DNA of 42,081 nt, from assembly GCF_002086635.1 (NCBI RefSeq), contig NZ_MVHD01000051.1:1-42081 (forward strand). Reading direction: 5' to 3'. A program made the position numbers and the translations under genes. The notes under the pieces were generated by a model, which was not told where the DNA came from, did no database searches, and saw nothing but the letters and a program-made list of their open reading frames with translations. Shown in pieces: positions 7,876-16,541 of this stretch; position 1 is the stretch's first letter; each line of letters starts with the position of its first letter. Source of the DNA: Mycobacterium alsense. Lineage in GTDB: Bacteria > Actinomycetota > Actinomycetes > Mycobacteriales > Mycobacteriaceae.

Positions 7876-8394
7876 ATGTACTACCTGCTGGTCCTTGCGG
7901 TCGGGCTGGAGCGCCTCGTCGAGCTCGTGGTGTCCAAGCGGAACGCACAATGGTCTTTTGACCAGGGCGCCAAGGAATTTGGCCGCCCGCACTACGTGGC
8001 GATGGTCGCCATCCACACGGCGCTGCTGGTGGGCTGCGTCGTCGAGCCGTTGGCCCTGCACCGGCCGTTCCTGCCCTGGCTGGGCTGGCCGATGCTGGCC
8101 GTGGTGGCGGCCAGCCAGGGCCTGCGCTGGTGGTGCATCAAAACGCTGGGGCGGCGGTGGAACACCCGGGTGATCGTGTTGCCCGACGCGCCGTTGGTGC
8201 GCGAGGGCCCCTACCGGTGGCTGCACCACCCCAACTATGTTGCTGTGGTGGCCGAAGGGTTCGCGCTGCCGCTGGTGCACACCGCGTGGTTGACCGCGCT
8301 CGCCTTCACGCTGGCCAACGCACTGGTGCTCCGGGTGCGCCTGCGGGTGGAGAACTCGGCTTTGGGATACAAACCGATGACGGGCTACACGTGA
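7876..8394 (+). CDS. ICMT-like membrane O-methyltransferase
   Basis: 172 residues with about four hydrophobic segments. The C-terminal motif EGPYRWLHHPNYVAVVAEGFALPL is the signature of isoprenylcysteine carboxyl methyltransferase-type enzymes, which use S-adenosylmethionine. In Bacillus (BpsB) and Streptomyces (SrsB) relatives next to type III polyketide synthases methylate the alkylpyrone or alkylresorcinol product, and that is the likely role here. The ATG lies 20 bases after the synthase stop. The stop overlaps the GTG of the next gene (GTGA), so the three genes form one operon. From memory the protein corresponds to Rv1139c. Confidence 0.88.
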   Translation: MYYLLVLAVGLERLVELVVSKRNAQWSFDQGAKEFGRPHYVAMVAIHTALLVGCVVEPLALHRPFLPWLGWPMLAVVAASQGLRWWCIKTLGRRWNTRVIVLPDAPLVREGPYRWLHHPNYVAVVAEGFALPLVHTAWLTALAFTLANALVLRVRLRVENSALGYKPMTGYT

Positions 8395-9419
8395 GCGACT
8401 ACGACGCCGACCTGCTGATCGTGGGCGGCGGACCGGGAGGCCTCGCCACCGCGTTGCACGCGCGCCGCCGGGGGCTGTCGGTGGTCGTGGCCGAACCGCG
8501 CGAGGGCCCCATCGACAAGGCGTGCGGCGAGGGGCTGATGCCCGGCGGCCTGGCCGAGCTGACGTCGCTCGGCGTGGACCCGGCGGGCATGCCCTTCCGC
8601 GGCATCGCCTACGTGAGCGAGCTCGGCGACAAAAACCGTCGGGCGGAGGCGCGGTTCCGCAGCGGGCCGGGCCGCGGCGTGCGGCGCACCACGCTGCACG
8701 CGGCGCTGGCGGCGCGGGCCAAAGAGCAAGACACCGAGTGGATTCGGGCCCGGGTGACCAACGTTGCGCAGGACGCGCGCGGGGTGACGGCCGCGGGTGT
8801 GCGCGCGAAGTGGTTGGTGGCCGCCGACGGGCTGCACTCGCCGGTGCGCCGCGCCGTCGGCATCAAGGCCACGGCCGGCAAACCGCGCCGCCACGGCGTG
8901 CGGTGGCACTTCCGCGTGCCGGCGTGGTCGGAGTTCGTCGAGGTGCACTGGTCGCGCCGGGGTGAGGCGTACGTGACGCCGGTCGAGCCGGACCTGGTCG
9001 GCGTGGCGATCCTATCCGGCGGGCGGCCCGACCTGTCCTGGTTCCCGTGGCTGGCCCGGCAGCTCGACGGCGCCGACCGCGGGCACGCACGCGGCTGCGG
9101 CCCGCTGCGCCAGGTGGTTTCGCGCCGCGTCGCGGGCCGGGTGCTGCTGGTCGGTGACGCGGCCGGATACGAGGACGCGCTCACCGGCGAGGGCATCAGC
9201 CTCGCGGTCAAGCAAGCGGCGGCGGCCGTCGACGCGATCGTCGAGGACGCGCCGGCGGCGTACGAGGCCGAGTGGCACCGGGTCACCCGCAGCTATCGGA
9301 CGCTCACCCGCGCGCTGGTGCTGGCCAGCGCGCCGCCCGTGACGCGGCGCGCCATCGTGCCCGCGGCCGCGGCGTTGCCGCCGCTGTTCCGCTGGGGCGT
9401 GAACGCCCTGGCGCACTAG
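8391..9419 (+). CDS. FAD-dependent oxidoreductase of the geranylgeranyl reductase family
   Basis: 342 residues. An FAD-binding GxGxxG motif is at the N-terminus (LLIVGGGPGGLATALHARRRG) followed by VVAEP. ACGEGLMPGG is the geranylgeranyl-reductase-type segment, and GDAAGYEDALTGEGISLA is the second FAD motif. It probably hydroxylates or reduces the lipid product of the upstream polyketide synthase, like the SrsC step that turns methylated alkylresorcinols into quinones. The GTG start overlaps the methyltransferase stop by four bases. From memory it corresponds to Rv1138c, which retains the ICMT neighbour in M. tuberculosis. Confidence 0.88.
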   Translation: MSDYDADLLIVGGGPGGLATALHARRRGLSVVVAEPREGPIDKACGEGLMPGGLAELTSLGVDPAGMPFRGIAYVSELGDKNRRAEARFRSGPGRGVRRTTLHAALAARAKEQDTEWIRARVTNVAQDARGVTAAGVRAKWLVAADGLHSPVRRAVGIKATAGKPRRHGVRWHFRVPAWSEFVEVHWSRRGEAYVTPVEPDLVGVAILSGGRPDLSWFPWLARQLDGADRGHARGCGPLRQVVSRRVAGRVLLVGDAAGYEDALTGEGISLAVKQAAAAVDAIVEDAPAAYEAEWHRVTRSYRTLTRALVLASAPPVTRRAIVPAAAALPPLFRWGVNALAH

Positions 9420-9425
9420 CGGGGC

Positions 9426-9444
9426 GGCCCGAGCAGACCGGGCC
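9426..9444. terminator. Short hairpin between convergent genes
   Basis: GGCCCG (9426-9431) and CGGGCC (9439-9444) form a six-pair stem with a seven-base loop in the 24-base gap between the reductase stop and the stop of the minus-strand enoyl-CoA hydratase. There is no T-tract, so this is a weak terminator candidate. Confidence 0.35.
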
Positions 9445-10256
9445 TAGCGGGCCTTCCAGACCGGTTCGCGCTTCTCGGCGAACGCCAGGGGCCCTTCCTT
9501 GGCGTCCTCGGACCGGATCAGGGTGCGCATCTCGCGCACGGTGCGCTCCCAGCCCGGCTCCTCGTCGACGATCAGGCCGTCGTCGACCCCGTAGGCGATG
9601 CGCTTGCTGGCCTGCACCGACAGCGGTGCGTTGACGGTCACCCGCGCGGCGAATGCCAGCGCCGCGTCGAGCACCGAGCCGTCCGCGACGACCTGGTTGA
9701 TCAGCCCCCACCCGAGGGCGTCGGACGCGGTGATCGGCTCGCCGGTCAACAGCAGCTCGAGCGCGACCTTCCGGGGCAGCTGGTGGACGATCCGGAACAC
9801 GCCGCCGGCCGCCGCGATGAGCCCGCGTTTGACCTCCGGCAGCCCAAACTCGGCCCGCTCCCCGGCGACCACCAGGTCGCTGGCGAGCGCGAGCTCGGTG
9901 CCGCCGCCCAGGGCGGTGCCGTTGACCGCGGCGATCGTGGGCTTGTCGATGAAGTGGTGCACGTATCCGGCGAAACCCCACTCGGCGTGGTCGGGGTGAT
10001 ACAGGTTCTCCCGGCGCGAGATGGCCTTGAGGTCGGCCCCGGCGCAAAACGACTTGTCGCCGGCGCCGGTGATCACTACCGCGCGCACTCCCGCGTCGTT
10101 TTGCGCTTGCTCCAACGCGTCCCCGACGCCGATGCTGACGGCCGCGTTGACGGCATTGCGGGCCTCGGGCCGGTTGATAGTGATGACCATGACGTCGCCG
10201 CGGTGCTCGACCAGCACCGCGGCCTCGCCGCCGCCCCCTTCCGGGGCGTTCGTCAC
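9444..10256 (-). CDS. Enoyl-CoA hydratase
   Basis: A crotonase of 270 residues with both catalytic glutamates of genuine hydratases: Glu121 in ALGGGTELALASD and Glu141 in GLPEVKRGL. The oxyanion motif FCAGADLKAI is at 70-79. It adds water to trans-2-enoyl-CoA in beta-oxidation. The GTG start at 10256 overlaps the thiolase stop (GTGA), so it is the second gene of a thiolase-hydratase operon. Longer upstream frames lie inside the thiolase gene. From memory the pair corresponds to Rv1135A-Rv1136 of M. tuberculosis. Confidence 0.92.
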   Translation of the reverse strand: MTNAPEGGGGEAAVLVEHRGDVMVITINRPEARNAVNAAVSIGVGDALEQAQNDAGVRAVVITGAGDKSFCAGADLKAISRRENLYHPDHAEWGFAGYVHHFIDKPTIAAVNGTALGGGTELALASDLVVAGERAEFGLPEVKRGLIAAAGGVFRIVHQLPRKVALELLLTGEPITASDALGWGLINQVVADGSVLDAALAFAARVTVNAPLSVQASKRIAYGVDDGLIVDEEPGWERTVREMRTLIRSEDAKEGPLAFAEKREPVWKAR

Positions 10257-11398
10257 AGCAGTTCCAGGATGGTGGCGTTGGCCTGGCCGCCGCCCTCGCA
10301 CATCGTCTGCAGGCCGTAGCGAATTCCCTTGTCGCGCATGTGGTAGAGCAGCGTCGTCATCAGCCGCGCCCCCGACCCGCCGAGGGGGTGGCCCAGCGCG
10401 ATGGCACCGCCGTTGGGGTTGAGTTTCTTCTCGTCGGCGCCGATGTCCTTCAGCCACGCCAATGGGACCGGCGCGAACGCCTCGTTGACCTCATAGGCCC
10501 CGATGTCGTCGATGCTCAGGCCGGAGCGCTTCAGCGCCTTCTGGGTCGCCGGGATCGGGGCGGTCAGCATGATCACCGGGTCGGCCCCGGCCAGCGTCGC
10601 GGTGTGCACCTTGGCGATCGGCTTGAGGCCCAACGACTTTGCCTTCTCGGCCGACATGAAAAGAATCGCGGCCGAGCCGTCGGAGATCTGCGAGGAGTTG
10701 CCGGCGTGGATCACGCCGTCCTCCTTGAACGCCGGCTTCAGCGACGCCATCTTTTCCATCGGGGTGCCGCGGCGGATGCCCTCGTCCTTGAGTACGACGT
10801 TGCCGTCCTGGTCCTTGATGCCCACGATCTGGTCATCGAAGGCACCGGAATCCTGTGCGGCGGCGGCCTTTTCGTGCGACCCCAGGGAGAACTCGTCGAG
10901 CGCGGTGCGGCTCAGCCCCCACTGCTCGGCGATCATCTCGGCGCCGATGCCCTGATTGGGCGTCTGGCGGTACCGGTCCTTGAAACCCTGCGGGTATGGG
11001 TTGCCGCCGTTGGCCAGCGTCGCGCCCATGGGGGTACGAGACATCGACTCGACGCCGCCGGCGACGACGACGTCGTAGTGCCCGGCCACAACGCCGGCCG
11101 CGGCGAAGTGAACGGATTGCTGGCTCGACCCGCACTGCCGGTCGACGGTCACGCCCGGTACGGTCTCGGGCCAGCCGGCGGTCAGCAGCGCGGTGCGCCC
11201 GATGTCGAGGGTCTGCTCGCCGGCCTGCATGACGCAGCCCCAGATCACATCGTCGACGATCGCGGGGTCGATGCCGGTCTTGTCGACCAGCCCGTTGAGG
11301 ACCTGCGCGGACAGGTCGGCCGGGTGCACCCCGGACAGACCGCCGTTGCGCTTCCCGATCGGTGAGCGGACCGCCTCGACGATGACGGCTTCAGCCAT
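10253..11398 (-). CDS. Acetyl-CoA acetyltransferase / 3-ketoacyl-CoA thiolase
   Basis: A full-length thiolase of 381 residues. The nucleophile is Cys89 in DRQCGSSQQS, the EVNEAFA segment lies near 309, the catalytic His337 is in GHPLGGSGARL and Cys367 in MCEGGGQAN. It releases acetyl-CoA or propionyl-CoA in the last step of beta-oxidation. The VEAVRSPIGKRNGGLSGVHP beginning resembles steroid thiolases such as FadA5, so a bulky substrate is possible. AAAGGAGA precedes the ATG. A CCAACGCGTTGG palindrome 68 bases upstream abuts a TTGACA element and recurs in similar form before the SDR at 555-1316, which suggests joint control of the two beta-oxidation operons. Confidence 0.92.
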   Translation of the reverse strand: MAEAVIVEAVRSPIGKRNGGLSGVHPADLSAQVLNGLVDKTGIDPAIVDDVIWGCVMQAGEQTLDIGRTALLTAGWPETVPGVTVDRQCGSSQQSVHFAAAGVVAGHYDVVVAGGVESMSRTPMGATLANGGNPYPQGFKDRYRQTPNQGIGAEMIAEQWGLSRTALDEFSLGSHEKAAAAQDSGAFDDQIVGIKDQDGNVVLKDEGIRRGTPMEKMASLKPAFKEDGVIHAGNSSQISDGSAAILFMSAEKAKSLGLKPIAKVHTATLAGADPVIMLTAPIPATQKALKRSGLSIDDIGAYEVNEAFAPVPLAWLKDIGADEKKLNPNGGAIALGHPLGGSGARLMTTLLYHMRDKGIRYGLQTMCEGGGQANATILELL

Positions 11399-11465
11399 GA
11401 GATGTCTCCTTTGACGCTAGGACTTCAGACGGGTGTCAAGAAGTCGGCCTTGCCTCGATTGTCAA

Positions 11466-11477
11466 CCAACGCGTTGG
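11466..11477. promoter_or_regulatory. Palindromic operator candidate CCAACGCGTTGG
   Basis: A perfect 12-base palindrome in the 192-base gap between the aldehyde dehydrogenase stop and the thiolase start. On the minus strand TTGACA (11465-11460) follows it directly, a good -35 element for the thiolase promoter. It shares CCAAC-NN-GTTGG with the site at 1340. Nothing else is evident in this gap. Confidence 0.5.
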
Positions 11478-11590
11478 GAGGGCAGAGACCGGGGTGGCCT
11501 ATCGACCGCCGCGCCCAGACGACGGTTGCCAGGGCGCTGAGTGCGCGCCCGGGCGGCGAACACCATCGGACGCCGAGATTGCCCGCCGAG

Positions 11591-13075
11591 TCAGCCGGCG
11601 GGGTACCCGACCGACTTGATCTCGGTGTACTGGTCGAAGCCGGCGACACCGTTCTGCCGCCCCACGCCGCTGTACTTGTAGCCGCCGAACGGCGTGTCGG
11701 CGCCATAGGGCGCGCCGCCGTTGGCGCTCATGAAGCCGGCCCTGATTCGACGGGCCACCGCCAGCGAATGCTCCACCGAACCGGACATCACGTTGCCGGC
11801 CAGTCCGTACATGCTGTCGTTGGCGATGCGGATGGCGTCCTCCTCGTCGTCGAACGGGATGACGCACAGCACCGGGCCGAAGATCTCCTCTTGGGCGATG
11901 GTCATCTTGTTGTCGACGTCGGTGAAAAGCGTTGGCCGGACGTAGAATCCCTTGTCGAACCCGGTCGGCGCATCCGGTCCGCCGACCAGCGCGGTGGCGC
12001 CCTCTTCGACGCCCTTGCGGATGTAGCCCATCACGCGGTCGCGCTGCTTCTCCGAAATCACCGGGCCGCAGAGCGTTCCGGGGTCTTGCGGGTCGCCGCA
12101 GGTGACGTTCTCGTAGATGCCCTTCAGGATTGCCACGCCCTCGTCGTAGCGCGACCGCGGCAGCAGCAGCCGCGTCGGGTTGGCGCAACCCTGCCCGGCG
12201 TGCATGCACGGCGCAATGCCGATCGCGCAAGCCATCCCGAAGTCGGCATCTTCCAAGACGATGGTGGCCGATTTGCCGCCGAGCTCGAGGAAGAGCCGCT
12301 TCATGGTCGCCGCACCCTTTTCCATGATCCGCTTACCGACCACCGTCGAGCCGGTGAACGAGATCAGGTCGACCTTGGGCGACAGCGTGAGCTCCTCGCC
12401 CACAAAGTGATCCGACGCGGTCACCACGTTGACGACACCGGCCGGGATGTCGGTCTTCTCGGCGATCAGCCGGCCCAGCCGGGTCGCGTTGAACGGGGTG
12501 TTGGGCGCCGGCTTTAGCACCACCGTGTTGCCGGTGCCCAGCGCCTGGCCGAGCTTGTTGATGGTGACCTCGAACGGGAAGTTCCACGGCACGATGGCCC
12601 CGACCACGCCGACCGGCTCACGCCACACCTTGACGCCGGTGTTGGCGCCGGTGAGGCTGACCACCCGGTCGCCGAGCTCGGTCTCCCACGCGTACTCGTC
12701 GATCAGCCTGGCCGGGTACCTCAGCCCGTCCTGAAGCGGCGCGTCCAGTTGCGGCCCGAAGGTGATGGCCCGCGGCGAGCCCACTTCGAGGATGAGCTCC
12801 TCGCGCAGCTCTTCCTTCTCGGCTTCGATCGCATCGTGCAGCTGCAGCAGGCAGCGCTTGCGCAGCTCGCGGTTCGTCGACCAGTCGGTCTCGTCGAAGG
12901 CCCGCCGGGCGGCGTCGATGGCCCGGTGCATGTCCTCCTTCGACGCGTCGGCGACCTCGCCGAGCGGCTCCTCGGTCGCCGGGTTGATGTTGGTGAAGGT
13001 GCCGGCCTGGCCGTCGACGAGCTTGCCGTCGATCATCATCTTCGGCTCGAACCGGACCTTTACAGTGTCAGTCAT
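11591..13075 (-). CDS. NAD(P)-dependent aldehyde dehydrogenase
   Basis: 494 residues of the aldehyde dehydrogenase superfamily. The general base Glu264 is in FLELGGKSA, the nucleophile Cys297 in GQGCANPTR, and NFPFEV and FTGST are the usual cofactor-binding segments. It oxidises an aldehyde to a carboxylic acid. The ATG giving MTDTVKVRFEPK is preferred; a GTG three codons earlier is possible. It follows the P450 gene after 102 bases on the same strand, and those bases contain an inverted repeat, so it may have its own promoter. In context it could complete alcohol-aldehyde-acid oxidation started by the P450 and SDR, making an acid for CoA activation. Confidence 0.92.
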   Translation of the reverse strand: MTDTVKVRFEPKMMIDGKLVDGQAGTFTNINPATEEPLGEVADASKEDMHRAIDAARRAFDETDWSTNRELRKRCLLQLHDAIEAEKEELREELILEVGSPRAITFGPQLDAPLQDGLRYPARLIDEYAWETELGDRVVSLTGANTGVKVWREPVGVVGAIVPWNFPFEVTINKLGQALGTGNTVVLKPAPNTPFNATRLGRLIAEKTDIPAGVVNVVTASDHFVGEELTLSPKVDLISFTGSTVVGKRIMEKGAATMKRLFLELGGKSATIVLEDADFGMACAIGIAPCMHAGQGCANPTRLLLPRSRYDEGVAILKGIYENVTCGDPQDPGTLCGPVISEKQRDRVMGYIRKGVEEGATALVGGPDAPTGFDKGFYVRPTLFTDVDNKMTIAQEEIFGPVLCVIPFDDEEDAIRIANDSMYGLAGNVMSGSVEHSLAVARRIRAGFMSANGGAPYGADTPFGGYKYSGVGRQNGVAGFDQYTEIKSVGYPAG

Positions 13076-13109
13076 TCCTGTCACTCTCTTCTGGATCGTT
13101 GAGGGGCTA

Positions 13110-13134
13110 AGTAAGTTTTATGGAGAGCCTTACT
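13110..13134. promoter_or_regulatory. Spaced inverted repeat upstream of the aldehyde dehydrogenase
   Basis: AGTAAG (13110-13115) and CTTACT (13129-13134) are exact reverse complements 13 bases apart, in an AT-rich stretch 35-59 bases before the aldehyde dehydrogenase start. It could be an operator distinct from the GAAC-N9-GTTC sites of the neighbouring units. Short arms make it uncertain. Confidence 0.3.
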
Positions 13135-13177
13135 GGAAACTAGCCGATTGGCAAGGTGCAACCTTCGCGGGGCCTGG

Positions 13178-14395
13178 TTATCGGGGGTCGAACAGCACCG
13201 GCACCGAGGTCGGCGACCGGAAGACCTGGCCCCGGACGTGCGGGTCGTCCCCGGCGGGATCCAGCCGCAGATTCGGCAGCCGGTCCAGCAGCAGATTGAT
13301 GGCGGTCCGCATTTCCAGCCGGGCCAGGTGCATGCCGAGGCACACGTGCACGCCGTACCCCCAGGCGAGGTTCGGCTTCTGCTGCCGGAAAATGTTGAAC
13401 GCGTCCGGATCGGGATAGCGGTCTTCCTGCCGGTTCGCCGAGCCCAGCATCGGCATCACCGTCGCGCCGGCCGGGATCGCCACCCCGCCGAGTTCCGTGT
13501 CGCGCGTCGCCACCCGGGTGATGGTCAGCAGCGGCGGTTCCCACCGCACACCCTCCTCGATGGCCTGCGGCAGCAGGGACCGGTCCGCGCGGATGGCGTC
13601 CAACTGCGGGGGATCGGACAGCAGCCCCAACAGCAGGCTGCCCAGCGCCCGGTAGGTCGTCTCCACGCCCGCGGGCAGCAGCAGCCGCAGGAACGAGTAG
13701 ATCTCCTCGTCCGCCAGCTTCTGCCCGTCGATCTCGGCCGCGGCCAGCGCGCTGATCAGGTCGTCCTTCGGCTCCGCGCGGCGCGCCCGCAGGATCGGCG
13801 CGAAGTAGTCGCACAGCGCCGCCGACGCCGCGAGCCCGCGTTCCGGGTTCATCAGCCAGCTCAGCAGCGAGATCGACCACCGCTGGAACTGCGGGTAGTC
13901 CTGCTCGGGCAAACCCAACAGACCCGCGATGACCTGGCTGGGATAGTCGAAGGTGAACTCCTTCACCAGGTCCGCCCTGCCCTTGGGCGCGAACTTGTCG
14001 ATCAGGCTGTTCGCCACCCGACCGACCAGCTCGTCCTGCCACCGCGCCAATGACTTCTGCGAGAAGGCCTTTGAGACCAGCGAGCGCAACCGACCGTGGA
14101 TCGGCTCGTCCATGCCGAGCATGACCCCCTCGCCCAGGACCGGTCCGAACGCGGCGATGACGGCCGACGACGAGAACGTCTCGTTGTCACGCAGCATCTG
14201 CTGGACGTCCTCATAGCGGTACACGATGAACATCGGCAGCGATTCCTCGTGCGGAAGCGCTCCCGACGTCTCGAGTCGCTGCACCGGCTCCTCGCGCCGC
14301 AGCCGCGCCAGTTCGGTGTAGGGGTCGCGCACGTCACCGGAGATCGCGTCGTCGAAGGCGCCGAAGTCCTCCAGGTCGTCGAAAAGCTGTTCCAT
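13178..14395 (-). CDS. Cytochrome P450
   Basis: A soluble bacterial P450 of 405 residues. The I-helix oxygen-binding motif is AGVETT in LLLPAGVETTYRA, the K-helix ExxR is in AIEEGVRWEPP, and the haem-ligating Cys352 is in WGYGVHVCLGMHLARLE. The usual Phe at the start of the haem loop is Trp, as in some mycobacterial CYPs. It would hydroxylate a hydrophobic substrate with electrons from a ferredoxin encoded elsewhere, because none is in the window. The ATG shares one base with the SDR stop (TAATG), showing tight coupling. I cannot assign a CYP family number. Confidence 0.95.
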   Translation of the reverse strand: MEQLFDDLEDFGAFDDAISGDVRDPYTELARLRREEPVQRLETSGALPHEESLPMFIVYRYEDVQQMLRDNETFSSSAVIAAFGPVLGEGVMLGMDEPIHGRLRSLVSKAFSQKSLARWQDELVGRVANSLIDKFAPKGRADLVKEFTFDYPSQVIAGLLGLPEQDYPQFQRWSISLLSWLMNPERGLAASAALCDYFAPILRARRAEPKDDLISALAAAEIDGQKLADEEIYSFLRLLLPAGVETTYRALGSLLLGLLSDPPQLDAIRADRSLLPQAIEEGVRWEPPLLTITRVATRDTELGGVAIPAGATVMPMLGSANRQEDRYPDPDAFNIFRQQKPNLAWGYGVHVCLGMHLARLEMRTAINLLLDRLPNLRLDPAGDDPHVRGQVFRSPTSVPVLFDPR

Positions 14396-15387
14396 TACAG
14401 TTCCTCATTTCCCTTGCTGCGCTTGGCCGCCAGCGACTGTAAGCGCCGCAACACCGGCTGCGGCACGACGCGCGCAACCAGCACCATCGCCTTTTGCACC
14501 GTTGTCAACGGCCACGCCCCGCCCCGCATCGAGCCCTGCCTGGGTATGCCCAGCACGATCCGTGACAGGTGGTGCATGCCCGCCGCCGGAAGGATCCGGT
14601 TGAACGCCAACAACATCGACGCGTCCGGTCCCACCCCGCGGCGCCGGAACGGCTTGGCGTCATCCAGCGCCCTGACCAGGCCGTCGGCGAACCGTTCGGG
14701 CGGCCGGGCCATTTTCATAGCGAATCGCCCGCGGGTGTTCATGGTTTGGTGCAGGCGGGCGTAGGGGCCCGCGAGATCGCGATCGTCGGTGGTGCCCGCG
14801 TCGGTGATGATTTCGGTGTCGTAGGTGCCGGCGACCAGGACCGTGACACCGAGGCCGAACGGCGCGATCTCGCACGCCAGGGATTCGCCCCATCGCTCGA
14901 GCGCGCCCTTGGCCGCCGAGTACGGCGCGGTGGCCGGCTGTCCGCGCACGCCCGCCTCGCTGGACACCAGCACGATTCGCCCTTCCCCCGCCGCCCGCAT
15001 CGACGGCAGCAGGGCCTGGGTCAGCGCGACGGGGCCCAGCACGGTGGTGGCAAACATCTTCTGCCACAGCGCCATATCGGTCTCCTCCACCATTCCGGCG
15101 GCGGAGATCCCGGCATTGTGCACCACCGCGTAGGGTGCGCCGACGGCCTCCTCGATCGCCTTGCCCGCCGCGGCGACCGACGCGGGATCCAGCAGGTCGA
15201 GCCCCACCGCGATCAGCCGGTCGTCGTCCTCGCCCGCCCCTGTCGCCTCACGCAACAGCTTGATCCCCTTGTCGGGTGTGCGCATCGCGGCGACCACGCG
15301 CCAGCCTTCGCGATACAGGCGCACGGCCGAGGCGAACCCCAGACCGCGGGACGCGCCGGTGATGACGACGGTGCGCGGCTCAGCCAT
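14395..15387 (-). CDS. SDR-family oxidoreductase
   Basis: 330 residues with TGASRGLG at 10-17, NAG at 91-93, Ser142/143, Tyr156 and Lys160. The tail after residue 250 is about 70 residues longer than in a minimal classical SDR and ends in a basic, Arg- and Lys-rich stretch (RRLQSLAAKRSKGNEEL) after a hydrophobic segment, so peripheral membrane attachment is possible. It probably oxidises an alcohol or reduces a ketone made by the neighbouring P450. The ATG lies inside the last codons of the AveC-like gene (8-base overlap) and its stop overlaps the P450 start, so all three are one operon. Confidence 0.9.
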   Translation of the reverse strand: MAEPRTVVITGASRGLGFASAVRLYREGWRVVAAMRTPDKGIKLLREATGAGEDDDRLIAVGLDLLDPASVAAAGKAIEEAVGAPYAVVHNAGISAAGMVEETDMALWQKMFATTVLGPVALTQALLPSMRAAGEGRIVLVSSEAGVRGQPATAPYSAAKGALERWGESLACEIAPFGLGVTVLVAGTYDTEIITDAGTTDDRDLAGPYARLHQTMNTRGRFAMKMARPPERFADGLVRALDDAKPFRRRGVGPDASMLLAFNRILPAAGMHHLSRIVLGIPRQGSMRGGAWPLTTVQKAMVLVARVVPQPVLRRLQSLAAKRSKGNEEL

Positions 15388-16534
15388 TCTTGCCCGCGTT
15401 GTGGTCCTGCACAGCGCAGGGGCCCTGTCCCGGCGGGGGCGACTCGACGTGCGGCCGCCCGTTGGGCTCCCCGTTGGCCCACGTCGACCAGATGCCCACG
15501 GAGAACGGGCCCCGGGCGCCGGCCTTCTCGTAATAGCCTTGCGGGTCATACACTTTGGCCTCCGGGTAGGGCCACGGGCAGGCCACCGACGTCGCGGCGT
15601 GGCTGACCTTGATGACCCAGAACCAGGTTCCATAGGCGAAATACGAGATGTTGATGATGGTGAACATCACCAAAAACGTGCCCAGCACGGGGCGGGTCGG
15701 GAACAGCTTGGCCTTGGCGGCGAGCTTCTCGGCCACCGACTTCCCGGTGTCGTCGCGGTAGCACAGGATCGCCGCGGGCACCATCACGAAGGTCACCGAG
15801 AACGACTCCCAGATGAGCGGGAACTGGAACGTCGTGCCGGTGAACACCGAACCCCATGGGATCACCTGCGAGTAGATGTACATGCCCATGTGGACGAGCT
15901 GGATCTCGAGCCACGCGTCGAAGACGAACCCGATCGCGCAGGTCAGCGCGCCCAGGCTGACCAGCGGGTGCCGCGACACGAAGGACGTCGGCCCGTATTT
16001 GGCCTGCAGCTTGCGCAGGATCCACACCGCGGGGAAGTAAGGACCGAAATAGAAAGTGACGTAACCGAATACGACGAACGGCTCGACGGTCGGCGAGATG
16101 GACACCAGCGGCCAGGATTCGGGCCAGTGGATGAGGTCGGGGTTGTAGACGGCGAACGGGGCCCAGTTCATGATCGGGTCCTGCCACACGATCAGCGTGG
16201 TGCACAGGAACATCAGCATCGCCGGGCTGCCGGGGTTGCGGCGCCACCCTCGGACGAACACCACCAGCAGCACGATCAGCATGATCAAGGTGGAGATCTG
16301 GATGAACGTCATGTAGTCCAAACCGAAGATGAACTTCACCGGCCGGGGCCGCCCCTGCACGTTGGGGTTGGCGACGCGCGGGTCCAGGGCGACGCGCATG
16401 TTCGCGATGAAGAAGAGGACGAACGCCGCCAGCGCCGCGCCGGCGATCCAGCGACCCCAGTTGACCTTGCGCCCCGCCGCCGCGTCGGCCGGCTTGTCGT
16501 CTTGCACCAGCGGTGCCGATTGGTCGGTGCTCAT
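15380..16534 (-). CDS. AveC-like (spirocyclase family) membrane protein
   Basis: 384 residues with about seven hydrophobic helices (for example WIAGAALAAFVLFFIANM, the stretch at FIQISTLIMLIVLLVVFV, VEPFVVFGYVTFYFGPYF, LGTFLVMFTIINISYFAYG). Polar, aromatic and acidic residues sit in or near the membrane (WQDPIMNW, DAWLEIQLVHMG, YIYSQVIPWGS), as in an intramembrane enzyme rather than a transporter. I recall this pattern from mycobacterial proteins annotated as the spirocyclase AveC family. AveC of the avermectin pathway catalyses dehydration and spiroketal formation, but its mycobacterial relatives have no known function as far as I know. It lies seven bases behind the binding-protein-like gene and overlaps the SDR. 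The assignment rests on memory; the membrane topology is clear. Confidence 0.6.
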   Translation of the reverse strand: MSTDQSAPLVQDDKPADAAAGRKVNWGRWIAGAALAAFVLFFIANMRVALDPRVANPNVQGRPRPVKFIFGLDYMTFIQISTLIMLIVLLVVFVRGWRRNPGSPAMLMFLCTTLIVWQDPIMNWAPFAVYNPDLIHWPESWPLVSISPTVEPFVVFGYVTFYFGPYFPAVWILRKLQAKYGPTSFVSRHPLVSLGALTCAIGFVFDAWLEIQLVHMGMYIYSQVIPWGSVFTGTTFQFPLIWESFSVTFVMVPAAILCYRDDTGKSVAEKLAAKAKLFPTRPVLGTFLVMFTIINISYFAYGTWFWVIKVSHAATSVACPWPYPEAKVYDPQGYYEKAGARGPFSVGIWSTWANGEPNGRPHVESPPPGQGPCAVQDHNAGKNG

Positions 16535-16541
16535 GTGCGCC

